Shown: in pieces, positions 24,823-33,637 of the stretch
How the letters are laid out: every line of letters begins with the position of its first letter
Numbering within the stretch: the stretch's first letter is position 1
From: Bacteroidetes bacterium 47-18
GTDB taxonomy: Bacteria; Bacteroidota; Bacteroidia; Chitinophagales; Chitinophagaceae
DNA length: 64,000 nucleotides
NCBI GenBank assembly: GCA_001897155.1
Contig: MKSF01000037.1
Span: 179,421 to 243,420 of the forward strand
Direction of reading: 5' to 3'
The notes under the pieces: model-generated
What the model was told of the DNA's origin: nothing
The model's database searches: none
The model's input: the letters and a program-made list of their open reading frames with translations, nothing else
Position numbers and translations under genes: made by a program

Positions 24823-27012
24823 TTAGAAGCCGAATCTATAACCTACAACGATCTGGTTATTCCTGAAAAGACCTCTTACGCTGTAATCTGCGAAAACGCT
24901 GGAAGTGCCCAGCCTGTAAGCCACTCCGCCAATGACATTGGTGTTAAAGGTAAAATCCTTTCCTAAATAATGAAGTCCTAAACCAAGGCCTGCATAAGGT
25001 TCGAAATTGGTGTTATTGATCCTGATAGGGATGATGCCGTTGGCGCTGATACCGAAGCCGTTCTTATCTCCCAGGGCTACATATCCCTCGGGCATGAATA
25101 TAAAAGGGCTGTTGGTAAATCCGTAATGTGCCCTGATACCCACATTGAAAGTCGTGGCGTCTCCGAAATTTGCCCCGGCGAACAGTCCGATACCTTTATT
25201 GATCACGCCCCCGGTCACCGGCTGGTTGGAGGGCGTAGCGGGTACCGGAACTACAGGAGCAGGTGTTACGGGATTGACAATCACGGGATTTCCCTGGGCA
25301 TTATTGTTCTGTTGCCTGAGGGTCTCAATGCTTTGCTTCTGGGCTTCCAGTTGCTGGTTCAGTTTGTTGATCTCCAGGAGCAGCCTGTCATTGACATTGT
25401 TGTAGCCGGGATCATAGTTATTGGCAGCAGGAGGTGCAGTGGGCGCCATAGCGCGGTTCTGATTCAGGTTCAGCAATAGCTGCTCCAGGCGTTCCAGACG
25501 GCTTTCGATATTGGGTGTGCTTTCGTTCTCTACATCCTGTATGACTTTGTCGATAAGGCTTTCCAGCTCTGCAGGCGTTAACCTGATCAGGTTATTTTTA
25601 TCGGTAGCCTGTTTTTCAAGCCGTTTTTTCTCTTCTATGATCTGAGCGGCCTTTTCACTGTCGTTGTTCTCGTAGGCCTCCTTAAGCTCTTTTTCCAGCG
25701 ATTTTATTTTTTGGTTGTACTCGTTCCGTTCTCCGGAGAACCTGTTTTCGAAGGCCTTTTCAGTTTGTCTGGCCGTATTGGCGTTCCTGCCTATTTTCAG
25801 TCTCAGGCCCACGCTGTACAATATGTGCTGGTTCAGCTCATCGGCAGTTCTGAGATCGGTGACGCTGGTGTTCCTGTTATCAATGGTATACATGAGGTTT
25901 GCGCCGCCATATATATCAACATAGGTAGACAGCGGAACTTCAAGGCCTGCGCCTAATTTTGCATAATATTTGGAATGCGCTGCCTGGTATATGCCGGGAG
26001 CGAGCGTTTTACCCCTGTAGCCATCCTGTACATTTATATAGCCACCGCCCACGCTGATGAAGGGTACGATACCGCGGGGCACGTTCAGCTTGCCGAGGAA
26101 GTCTACGCCGTACATGGCCATCTTATCAAAGTTGAAAGAAGGATTCTCGTTTTCTGTTGCCTGGTAGTAATATCCCCGGATGCCTATAAAATCCGTAATG
26201 TCCAATCCCAGCTGTCCGCCCAGCATATAGGTGTTCCTGTATGCGGATTTGGTACTGAAATCAACATAGGATCCGGCCGGAACCAAAGTGAGCCTGACAC
26301 CGGAAAAGCCGCTGCTGAACCTGTCCAGGTAGGCTTTGTCCATATTGCTGAGCTCTCCTTCATTGCGTCCTCCGAAGTAGAATTGCAGGCCTGCGGATAC
26401 GCTCCAGTTGTACATGGTGGAACGGTCCTGGTTGTTGACCCAGTCGTCAAAATCAGATGTCCCGCCGGGATTGTAAAGCAGGCTGCCGGGATTCATGTTA
26501 TAGACAATACCACGTCCTTCAAGGTTCAGTGTGACCCTGTTGCCCATATTGATCTTAAAGCCCAGGCCGCCCGTACCGTAAAGGTTCTGGTTTTTTTCAA
26601 CATTACTCGGAGCGTTTTCCCGTTCAAAGGTCTGGATGCCTGTACCCAGTATCAGATAGGGGGCAAACCCGTTAGAGGGGATATTGGCTTTGAATTCTCC
26701 GCCGACCCTTGTGATATTGATCTTCCTGTCGGTAAAGTTGAAGCCGGGAAAATACTGCTGGATGTCCCGCTCATATTCCCCGAAGTTTTGCATCATATTG
26801 ATCGAGCGCTCGTAGGTCCCTCGGAGCTCAATGTGTCTCCCAAAACCGAAGCCGGCCTGGAAGCCGAACATGGTCCCGTTTTCCACGGTCGATTTTTTGT
26901 CGAACCAATTGTAGCCGAGAGTGGGCGTAAAGATAACACTGACGTCTTCAACCTGGGCGCTGGATTTTACAATTACAAAGCTGGATAGTGAAATGAATAA
27001 TAGTTTTTTCAT
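24823..27012 (-). CDS. Multi-barrel outer-membrane protein with central coiled coil
   Basis: The 729-residue exported protein has a signal MKKLLFISLSSFVIVKSSAQ. Residues about 22-215 and about 228-400 each look like an eight-strand beta-barrel or OmpW/OmpA-like unit, both ending in alternating aromatic strands (SAGLQFYFGG, YSVGLRLKIGR). A coiled coil follows (about 410-480, RNEYNQKIKSLEKELKEAYENND), then a second one (about 545-575), a Pro-rich linker and a third barrel (about 610-729) ending in VGYRFGF with terminal Phe. Such three-barrel proteins are unusual. It forms a two-gene unit with the OmpA protein, suggesting a joint structural envelope role. The promoter was not recognised. Confidence 0.8.
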   Translation of the reverse strand: MKKLLFISLSSFVIVKSSAQVEDVSVIFTPTLGYNWFDKKSTVENGTMFGFQAGFGFGRHIELRGTYERSINMMQNFGEYERDIQQYFPGFNFTDRKINITRVGGEFKANIPSNGFAPYLILGTGIQTFERENAPSNVEKNQNLYGTGGLGFKINMGNRVTLNLEGRGIVYNMNPGSLLYNPGGTSDFDDWVNNQDRSTMYNWSVSAGLQFYFGGRNEGELSNMDKAYLDRFSSGFSGVRLTLVPAGSYVDFSTKSAYRNTYMLGGQLGLDITDFIGIRGYYYQATENENPSFNFDKMAMYGVDFLGKLNVPRGIVPFISVGGGYINVQDGYRGKTLAPGIYQAAHSKYYAKLGAGLEVPLSTYVDIYGGANLMYTIDNRNTSVTDLRTADELNQHILYSVGLRLKIGRNANTARQTEKAFENRFSGERNEYNQKIKSLEKELKEAYENNDSEKAAQIIEEKKRLEKQATDKNNLIRLTPAELESLIDKVIQDVENESTPNIESRLERLEQLLLNLNQNRAMAPTAPPAANNYDPGYNNVNDRLLLEINKLNQQLEAQKQSIETLRQQNNNAQGNPVIVNPVTPAPVVPVPATPSNQPVTGGVINKGIGLFAGANFGDATTFNVGIRAHYGFTNSPFIFMPEGYVALGDKNGFGISANGIIPIRINNTNFEPYAGLGLGLHYLGKDFTFNTNVIGGVAYRLGTSSVFADYSVRGLFRNNQIVVGYRFGF

Positions 27013-27189
27013 AGATAAGAGGTCATTTTGTTATTAAAAATATATATAATACTATTATATTGTTTTAACACTTTAAATGGGGTGCGGGTGTCGTTAAGAA
27101 AGTTAACAATTCTTTCGTTTTACCTTAACAGTAATGGATAGGAAAGGTTTATTTTATTTTTAAAATATATGTTATTAAGGATATGGCAC

Positions 27190-27295
27190 TTTATTATAAG
27201 ATCAGCTGACTATCATCCGGCAGGAATGACCAGCACGCTCCAGTATAGCAAAAACCTAATAAGAGGATGTTTCCTATAAGCAGATAGTCACTTAA
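27190..27295. repeat. Dispersed intergenic repeat, internally deleted copy C
   Basis: Shows the core GGAATGACCAGCAC, the TATAGC segment, CCTAATAAGAGG and the terminal TTTCCTATAAGCAGATAGTC. The middle is shortened relative to the 43.4 kb copy. It lies in the 450-bp divergent intergenic region (27013-27460), whose remainder holds the operator/promoter of the P-ATPase gene. Confidence 0.65.
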
Positions 27296-27304
27296 AATTA
27301 TTAT

Positions 27305-27321
27305 TTGCAACAGCATTGCAT
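27305..27321 (+). promoter_or_regulatory. Candidate metalloregulator site TTGCAA-N5-TTGCAT
   Basis: TTGCAA at 27305-27310 and TTGCAT at 27316-27321 are separated by five bases; within them TGCAA/TTGCA is a perfect inverted repeat. It differs by one base from the TTGCAA-N5-TTGCAA operator described for the Fur-family regulator Nur of Streptomyces. It sits just upstream of the -7 element of the metal ATPase gene. Regulation by the Fur-family protein at 23218 is inference. Confidence 0.4.
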
Positions 27322-27333
27322 CCCTTCCCGTTG

Positions 27334-27341
27334 TAATTTTG
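27334..27341 (+). promoter_or_regulatory. -7 element (TAATTTTG) of the metal P-ATPase gene
   Basis: TAnnTTTG match 120 bp upstream of the ATG at 27461, leaving a long leader. Confidence 0.45.
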
Positions 27342-27460
27342 GATAAAAGCTATATTTCACGGATATGGATCTCTTGACGGGTATGACTGGCATGGTCTCC
27401 GGGGAAGATCAGATATGAAAATAGTTATTACGATACAACTAAAATACCCGCAAATTTACA

Positions 27461-29476
27461 ATGGCACATCAACATATTTATAATGAAAAGGGTGAACAGC
27501 TTTGCTGCACCCTGGAAGACAAAGTGAACGCACAGGCAGAGATGCTGGCAGAACAGCAGGAAAGCCATGGCCATTCCCATGATGATCACGACCACTCCCA
27601 AGGAGGTGCCGGAAGTACCTGGATAAGGATGTTTGCCTTTGCGCTGGTGTCCCTGCTGCTGCTTATGACCGGGATAGCTCTGGACCATTGGATCCGGCAG
27701 GACTGGTTTGCAGGTACGGTCAGAATCCTATGGTATATAGCGGCCTATGCGCCGGTCGGCTTACCCGTGATCAAAGATGCGGTCCGCAGTATAATTAAAG
27801 GAGATATCTTTTCGGAATTTTTCCTGATGACTCTCGCCACCATAGGGGCATTCGCAATAGGGGAGTATCCCGAAGGCGTAGCGGTAATGCTGTTCTATGC
27901 CGTGGGAGAGATCTTCCAGACCATGGCAGTCAGCCGGGCCAAAGGCAACATCAAGAGCCTGCTGGACCAGCGGCCGGATGAAGTGACCGTGATCCGTAAC
28001 GGCCAGCAGGAAGTCATCAGGGCAGCGTCAGCGGATATCGGCGATATAATGCAAATAAAGCCGGGAGAAAAGGTGGCCCTGGACGGGGAACTGCTTTCCG
28101 CTGCGGCGTCCTTTAACACTGCTGCCCTTACGGGTGAAAGCAGGCCTGATACGCTGCGCCAGGGCGACCCGGTATTAGCGGGTATGATCAATCAGAACGC
28201 CGTGGTGCAGGTAAGGGTGACAACGGCTTATCAGGACAGCAAGCTGAGCAGGATACTGGATATGGTACAGCATGCTACGGCCCAGAAAGCGCCTACGGAA
28301 TTGTTCATCCGCCGCTTTGCCAGGATATATACCCCGATAGTGGTGTTCCTGGCTATAGGCATATGCCTGGTCCCGTACTTTTTCGTGTCGGATTACCAGT
28401 TCAGCGAATGGTTATACCGGGCGCTCATTTTCCTTGTGATCTCCTGTCCCTGCGCGCTTGTCATTTCCATCCCCCTGGGCTACTTTGGGGGAATCGGTGC
28501 GGCAAGCAGGAACGGCATACTGTTTAAGGGCAGTAATTTCCTGGACCGCCTGGGAGCCATACAGCATGTGGTGATGGACAAGACGGGTACCATGACAGCG
28601 GGAGTATTCAAGGTGCAGGAAGTTAATTTTAACGGGCAGTTTGACAGGCAGGATATCCTGGATATGGTCAATGCGCTGGAATCGCAGAGCACCCACCCTA
28701 TAGCTACGGCCATCCGGGAATATGCGGGACCGGTGGACGGCAGCCTGGCTGTTGAGCAGGCAGAGGAAATCCCGGGTCATGGCCTGAAAGCCTTTGTAAA
28801 GGGAGCGGAGTTGCTGGCAGGCAATTTCAAGCTGATGGATAAGTTTGGTATTGCATATGATGTAAATATTTCAGATATTGTGTACACGACCATCGCGGTG
28901 GCATATGCAGGCCGTTTTGCCGGCTATATCACCATTGCGGACAGCATTAAGGAAGATGCGCCGGACGCTATCCGGAAGCTGCATGATTTGCAGGTTGAAA
29001 CCACTATGCTGAGCGGGGATAAGACGGCCGTCGTTATGCAGGTGGCTGGAGAGTTGGGTATAGAGGCTGCATTCGGGGACCTGCTGCCGGAGGATAAGGT
29101 AAATAAGGTGAAGGAGATCAAGGCTAGGGGAGCTTCTGTGGCATTTGTGGGCGATGGTGTCAATGATGCGCCGGTTGTCGCTTTAAGTGATGTGGGGATC
29201 GCCATGGGGGGCCTGGGCAGCGATGCCACTATCGAGACCGCCGATGTGGTGATCCAGGATGACAACCCCTCCAGGATCCCGATGGCTGTCCGGATAGGCA
29301 GGCAGACACGGAAGATCGTGATCCAGAATATCATCCTGGCATTCGGTGTTAAAATAATAGTGCTTATCCTGGGCGCCGGCGGACTGGCCACGATGTGGGA
29401 GGCTGTTTTTGCGGATGTCGGTGTCGCGCTGCTGGCTATCCTGAACGCGGTGAGGATACAGCGTATGAAATTTTAA
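27461..29476 (+). CDS. Heavy-metal P1B-type ATPase (Zn/Cd/Co class)
   Basis: The 671-residue cation pump exports toxic divalent metals from the cytosol. It lacks an N-terminal HMA (GMTCxxC) domain and instead has a histidine/aspartate-rich tail HGHSHDDHDHSQ at about 36-47. Visible ATPase motifs are TGES in the actuator domain (near 224), the TM metal site SCPCAL (near 327), the phosphorylation site DKTGT (near 371), and the hinge GDGVNDAPVVALSDVGIAMG near 560-580. Together with the CDF, the RND pump and the Fur-family regulator it forms a metal-resistance neighbourhood. Zn/Cd specificity is inferred from overall ZntA likeness. Confidence 0.95.
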   Translation: MAHQHIYNEKGEQLCCTLEDKVNAQAEMLAEQQESHGHSHDDHDHSQGGAGSTWIRMFAFALVSLLLLMTGIALDHWIRQDWFAGTVRILWYIAAYAPVGLPVIKDAVRSIIKGDIFSEFFLMTLATIGAFAIGEYPEGVAVMLFYAVGEIFQTMAVSRAKGNIKSLLDQRPDEVTVIRNGQQEVIRAASADIGDIMQIKPGEKVALDGELLSAAASFNTAALTGESRPDTLRQGDPVLAGMINQNAVVQVRVTTAYQDSKLSRILDMVQHATAQKAPTELFIRRFARIYTPIVVFLAIGICLVPYFFVSDYQFSEWLYRALIFLVISCPCALVISIPLGYFGGIGAASRNGILFKGSNFLDRLGAIQHVVMDKTGTMTAGVFKVQEVNFNGQFDRQDILDMVNALESQSTHPIATAIREYAGPVDGSLAVEQAEEIPGHGLKAFVKGAELLAGNFKLMDKFGIAYDVNISDIVYTTIAVAYAGRFAGYITIADSIKEDAPDAIRKLHDLQVETTMLSGDKTAVVMQVAGELGIEAAFGDLLPEDKVNKVKEIKARGASVAFVGDGVNDAPVVALSDVGIAMGGLGSDATIETADVVIQDDNPSRIPMAVRIGRQTRKIVIQNIILAFGVKIIVLILGAGGLATMWEAVFADVGVALLAILNAVRIQRMKF

Positions 29477-29599
29477 TACCGCATTGCCATATCAGAACGT
29501 CCCATTGCAATACAAGGTCACCTGTGCCCGGTAACGGACGGCACCGGTCAACAATATGTGGTAAAGTTTGTTAAAAGAGGCATTGTAAGATTATATATT

Positions 29600-31105
29600 A
29601 TGGAAGTAAAAGTAAGACCGCTTAAGGAAGAAGATTATAAAGGACTGAGAGAAGCGATGTCCGCCGCATATGAAGGCCTGGGCTCGGTGTGGCGTGAGAA
29701 CAGCATTATGAAGCTGATAGACGTTTTCCCGGAAGGACAGTTGTGCGTGGAAGTGGACGGTAAGGTAGCAGCCTGTGCATTATCTATTATTGTGCAATAC
29801 AAGCTCTTCGGTGACGATCATACCTACGAGGAGATCACGGGGAATTATACATTCAATACCCATTATGACGGCGGGAATGTGCTGTATGGCATTGAGGTCT
29901 TTGTGCATCCGGATTATCGCGGACTGCGGCTGGCGCGCCGCCTGTACGACGGGCGCAAGGAGTTGTGCGAAAGGCTCAACCTGAAGGAGATCAAAGTGGG
30001 AGGGAGGCTGCCCAATTATCATAAATACAGCGATGAGCTGAGTCCCCGGGAATATATAGAGAAAGTAAAGCAGAAAGAGATATTCGACCCGGTGCTGAGC
30101 TTCCAGTTGTCCAACGACTTTCACGTGGTAAAAGTATTAAAGAACTACCTGAAGGGAGATACGGAATCCCGGGAATATGCCTGCCTGCTGGAATGGAATA
30201 ATATCTATTACTCCCAGAAAAAGAATACCGTCACCGATGCCATTATACGGCTGGGGTTGGTGCAATGGCAGATGCGGCCCTTTGCGGATATCGATAAATT
30301 CATGCAGCAGGTGGAATTCTTTGTGGATGTGCTGAGCGGCTATAAATCCGATTTTGCGCTGTTCCCTGAATTTTTTAATTCCCCCCTGCTGGCAGCCTAT
30401 AACCACCTGGAGACCCATGAAGCGATGCGTGCGCTGGCCCGGCATACGGAAGAGATCACCCGGCGTATCGCCGAGCTGGCCATTGCTTATAATGTGAATA
30501 TCATAGCGGGCAGCATGCCGGTGGTAGAAGAGGAGAAGCTCTATAATGTTTCCTATTTATTGCACAGGAACGGGAAAAAGGATGAGTACAGGAAAATACA
30601 TATTACTCCCAATGAAACCAGATATTACGGGATAACAGGAGGAGACAATATCGCGGTTATCAATACGGATTGCGGGAAAGTAGGTATCCTGATCTGCTAT
30701 GATGTGGAATTCCCGGAGCTGCCTCGGCTGCTGGCATTGGACGGGATGAAGATACTGTTTGTTCCTTACCTGACCGATACCCAGAATGCCTATACGAGGG
30801 TCAGGAACTGTTCAATGGCAAGAGCCATTGAGAATGAGTGCTATGTTGCCATAGCCGGCTGTGTGGGCAATCTTCCGGGCGTGAATAATATGGATATCCA
30901 GTTCGGGCAGGCTGCTGTTTTCACGCCGTCTGACTTCGCGTTTCCCACCAACTCTATCAAGGCGGAGGCAACCCCTAATACGGAAATGACGCTGATAGTG
31001 GATGTAGACCTAAATCTGCTGAAAGAGCTGCACCATTACGGTTCGGTCAAAACGATCTCGGACCGGAGAGAGGACCTGTACCAGATAATCAGGGTGAAAA
31101 AATAG
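29600..31105 (+). CDS. GNAT acetyltransferase fused to carbon-nitrogen hydrolase (nitrilase)
   Basis: The 501-residue bifunctional cytosolic protein has residues 1 to about 190 as a GNAT N-acetyltransferase, with the acetyl-CoA loop VHPDYRGLRLARRLYDGR near 96-113. Residues about 210-500 form a nitrilase-superfamily amidohydrolase with the Glu (ALFPEFFNSPL), Lys (YRKIHITPNE) and Cys (VGILICYDVEFPE) triad. This architecture is known but its substrate is unclear; the two activities may act in sequence on one amine/amide. I place the start at ATG 29600, because the upstream in-frame GTG adds 14 residues of non-conserved sequence. It is probably monocistronic. Confidence 0.92.
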   Translation: MEVKVRPLKEEDYKGLREAMSAAYEGLGSVWRENSIMKLIDVFPEGQLCVEVDGKVAACALSIIVQYKLFGDDHTYEEITGNYTFNTHYDGGNVLYGIEVFVHPDYRGLRLARRLYDGRKELCERLNLKEIKVGGRLPNYHKYSDELSPREYIEKVKQKEIFDPVLSFQLSNDFHVVKVLKNYLKGDTESREYACLLEWNNIYYSQKKNTVTDAIIRLGLVQWQMRPFADIDKFMQQVEFFVDVLSGYKSDFALFPEFFNSPLLAAYNHLETHEAMRALARHTEEITRRIAELAIAYNVNIIAGSMPVVEEEKLYNVSYLLHRNGKKDEYRKIHITPNETRYYGITGGDNIAVINTDCGKVGILICYDVEFPELPRLLALDGMKILFVPYLTDTQNAYTRVRNCSMARAIENECYVAIAGCVGNLPGVNNMDIQFGQAAVFTPSDFAFPTNSIKAEATPNTEMTLIVDVDLNLLKELHHYGSVKTISDRREDLYQIIRVKK

Positions 31106-31203
31106 TTAGGGATTACCCTTCTTCCGGGCATTCAAGAATGGCAGGCCATATATGCATATAAATTTTGTTTATGTTGCGATAACATTATTTCAGGGGAATT
31201 GAT

Positions 31204-31235
31204 TTTGTAAAATAAAAATTTGTGCTATACCTTTG
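31204..31235 (+). promoter_or_regulatory. Full Bacteroidota promoter of guaB
   Basis: The -33 box TTTG (31204-31207), a 20-bp spacer and TACCTTTG (31228-31235). The -7 box ends 3 nt before the ATG at 31239, so transcription should start at or within the start codon. Confidence 0.7.
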
Positions 31236-31238
31236 CAT

Positions 31239-32708
31239 ATGGCAGTTCAATCTAAATTCTACGGAGAAGGGCTAACATTTGATGATGTATTGTTAGTTCC
31301 TGCATATTCTGAAGTACTTCCCCGCGAAGTCAATATTTCAACCAATCTCACCCGGACCATACGGATCAATACGCCTATCGTATCTGCAGCAATGGATACG
31401 GTAACGGAAGCTACCCTGGCTATAGCGCTGGCAAGAGAAGGTGGTATAGGTATACTGCATAAGAATATGACCATCGAACAGCAGGCAGACCAGGTAAGGA
31501 AAGTCAAGCGTTCTGAAAGCGGCCTTATCCTGGATCCTATCACACTGCGTGCTGATAATACCATCGGTGACGCGATGAACGTCATGCGGGAAAATAAGAT
31601 CGGGGGCATCCCCATCGTAGATGAAGGAAAACGCCTGGTAGGTATGCTGACCAACAGGGACCTGCGTTTTGAAAAGGACAGGTCAAAGTCCGTTTCCGAG
31701 GTCATGACCCATCTGCCGCTGGTAACAGCTCCCAAAGGGACCACACTGGCTCAGGCTGAAGATATCCTGCAGCAGAACAAAATAGAAAAGCTCCCCATTG
31801 TAGACGAGCAGAACAAGCTGATTGGGCTCATCACTTACCGTGATCTCCTCCAGCATAAAAGCCATCCCAATGCCGTAAAAGATGAATACGGCCGTTTGCT
31901 GGTAGGTGCCGCCGTTGGCGTTACCCCGGATATCCTGGACCGTGTGCAGGCGCTGGTGAATGCGGGCGTAGATGTTATTACACTGGACAGCGCGCATGGC
32001 CATTCCAAAGGTATTCTGGATTCTCTCAGGAAAGTGAAGGCCGCATTCCCTGGCTTACAGGTCATAGGCGGTAATGTGGCTACGGCAGCCGGTGCGCTGG
32101 CACTGAAAGAAGCAGGTGCGGATGCCGTGAAAGTAGGTATCGGTCCGGGCTCCATCTGTACGACGCGTATCGTTACAGGTATTGGTGCCCCTCAGCTTAC
32201 AGCGGTTATGGAATGTGCGCAGGCGCTGAAAGGCAGCGGAATCCCCGTGATCGCTGATGGAGGTGTGCGTTATACCGGCGACCTGGTAAAAGCAATAGCG
32301 GCAGGAGCATCCTGTATCATGGCGGGTTCTGTATTGGCCGGTACGGAAGAATCCCCCGGCGATACTATTATTTATGAAGGCCGTAAATTCAAATCCTATC
32401 GTGGTATGGGGTCTATTGACGCTATGCAGTCAGGCTCCAAGGACAGGTATTTTCAGGATGCAGAAGATGATGTTAAGAAACTTGTACCGGAAGGCATTGT
32501 AGGCCGCGTACCTTATAAAGGCACCGTATCGGAAATGATCTACCAGTTCATTGGCGGTTTAAGGGCCGGTATGGGCTACTGTGGTACCAAAAGCATCGAG
32601 GAGATGCAGGAAAATGCACAATTTATCAGGATCACCAGCGCTTCTATGGCAGAAAGTCATCCACATGGTATCGTGATCACTAAGGAAGCCCCCAATTACA
32701 GCAGGTAA
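31239..32708 (+). CDS. guaB: Inosine-5'-monophosphate dehydrogenase
   Basis: The 489-residue enzyme oxidises IMP to XMP with NAD+, the committed step of GMP synthesis. The TIM barrel is interrupted by a tandem CBS pair (about 93-205, [20 protein letters not shown] and [20 protein letters not shown]). Active-site loop GPGSICTTR has the nucleophilic Cys near 304, and the phosphate-binding region is [12 protein letters not shown]. The flap residues GMGSIDAMQ and [13 protein letters not shown] are present. Length is typical. The start is set at ATG 31239 rather than the TTG at 31233, which lies inside the promoter. The transcript is probably leaderless. A terminator follows. Confidence 0.98.
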   Translation: MAVQSKFYGEGLTFDDVLLVPAYSEVLPREVNISTNLTRTIRINTPIVSAAMDTVTEATLAIALAREGGIGILHKNMTIEQQADQVRKVKRSESGLILDPITLRADNTIGDAMNVMRENKIGGIPIVDEGKRLVGMLTNRDLRFEKDRSKSVSEVMTHLPLVTAPKGTTLAQAEDILQQNKIEKLPIVDEQNKLIGLITYRDLLQHKSHPNAVKDEYGRLLVGAAVGVTPDILDRVQALVNAGVDVITLDSAHGHSKGILDSLRKVKAAFPGLQVIGGNVATAAGALALKEAGADAVKVGIGPGSICTTRIVTGIGAPQLTAVMECAQALKGSGIPVIADGGVRYTGDLVKAIAAGASCIMAGSVLAGTEESPGDTIIYEGRKFKSYRGMGSIDAMQSGSKDRYFQDAEDDVKKLVPEGIVGRVPYKGTVSEMIYQFIGGLRAGMGYCGTKSIEEMQENAQFIRITSASMAESHPHGIVITKEAPNYSR

Positions 32709-32730
32709 GCAATCCATATCATTTATACAG

Positions 32731-32759
32731 GCGAAACCACACCCGGTTTCGCTTTTTTT
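32731..32759 (+). terminator. Intrinsic terminator of guaB
   Basis: GCGAAACC/GGTTTCGC stem with a 6-nt loop followed by seven T. Confidence 0.88.
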
Positions 32760-32850
32760 ATGCTATCTTCTGATTAAAATATTATTCAATATTTTATATC
32801 TTTATATTGCTTATGGTAAATTATTGTTCATTGTGAAAACCGGATACCTT

Positions 32851-33534
32851 ATGCAGAAACCTATCAAAGAATGGAGCCTTGAAGAACGGCCACGGGAAAA
32901 AATGATGACCAGGGGAACAGGTGCCCTCACTAACGCTGAGTTACTGGCAATTCTTATTTCTAAAGGTACGAAAGCAAAGTCTGCCCTTGACCTGGCAAGG
33001 GACCTGCTGAAAATTGTGGGCGATGATCTGAACGCATTGGGTAAGCTCAGCCATAAATCTATGAGACAACTGAAAGGCATTGGTCCTACCAAGGCCATTA
33101 CGCTGACGGCAGCGCTTGAGCTGGGGCGCCGGAGACAGCAGTATACAGTGCTGGAAAAGTCCAAGATAGGCGGTAGCCAGGATGCCTTTGATATTTTTAA
33201 CGCGCTTATCGGTGATCATGACCATGAGGCGCTGGCTATTCTTTACCTGAATACCGCCAATAAGGTGAAGCATACGGAAGTATTAAGCCATGGCGGCCTG
33301 AGCGCTACAGTGGTGGACATACGGCTGATACTCAAAAACGCCCTGCTTCATGCGGCGCCTAAGATCATTATCGCACACAATCATCCCAGCGGCAACCTGA
33401 CGCCCAGCCAGTCGGATAAGGATATTACCCGCAAGCTCCAGGAAGCCTCCAAACTCCTGGATATCCAGTTCCTGGACCATCTTATTATCGGTCATAACGC
33501 TTACTTTAGTTTTGCGGATAAGGACATGCTCTGA
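32851..33534 (+). CDS. radC: RadC family JAB1/MPN-domain protein
   Basis: The 227-residue protein opens with the UPF0758 N-terminal domain containing ERPREKM near 13-19 and a helix-hairpin-helix LKGIGPTKA near 67-75. It ends with a JAMM/MPN metalloprotease-like domain carrying HNHPSGNLTPSQSD near 177-190. RadC proteins are widespread; their cellular role is unresolved and not clearly in DNA repair. The start is set at ATG 32851 because it gives the conserved KEWSLEERPRE beginning; an upstream in-frame TTG would add nine residues. It is a standalone chromosomal copy with no mobile-element neighbours. Confidence 0.94.
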   Translation: MQKPIKEWSLEERPREKMMTRGTGALTNAELLAILISKGTKAKSALDLARDLLKIVGDDLNALGKLSHKSMRQLKGIGPTKAITLTAALELGRRRQQYTVLEKSKIGGSQDAFDIFNALIGDHDHEALAILYLNTANKVKHTEVLSHGGLSATVVDIRLILKNALLHAAPKIIIAHNHPSGNLTPSQSDKDITRKLQEASKLLDIQFLDHLIIGHNAYFSFADKDML

Positions 33535-33604
33535 CCCTGATGTCCCGGAATCATGCCTTCGGGACTTATGCGCAATAAAATGCAATTATTCAGGACAGTA
33601 TGTT

Positions 33605-33612
33605 TATTTTTG
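33605..33612 (+). promoter_or_regulatory. -7 element (TATTTTTG) of corA
   Basis: TAnnTTTG match 25 bp upstream of the corA start. Confidence 0.5.
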
Positions 33613-33637
33613 ATAAAACACCCGAAGTATTCCGGAT

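Noticed and set aside
25975..26988. 337-codon plus-strand frame opposite the barrel protein
   Set aside because: It is antisense to a gene with clear signal peptide and barrel repeats, and shows no recognisable domain.
32851..33534. radC as part of an integrated mobile element
   Set aside because: Neighbours are guaB and corA with own promoters and terminators; no integrase, repeats or att sites were seen.
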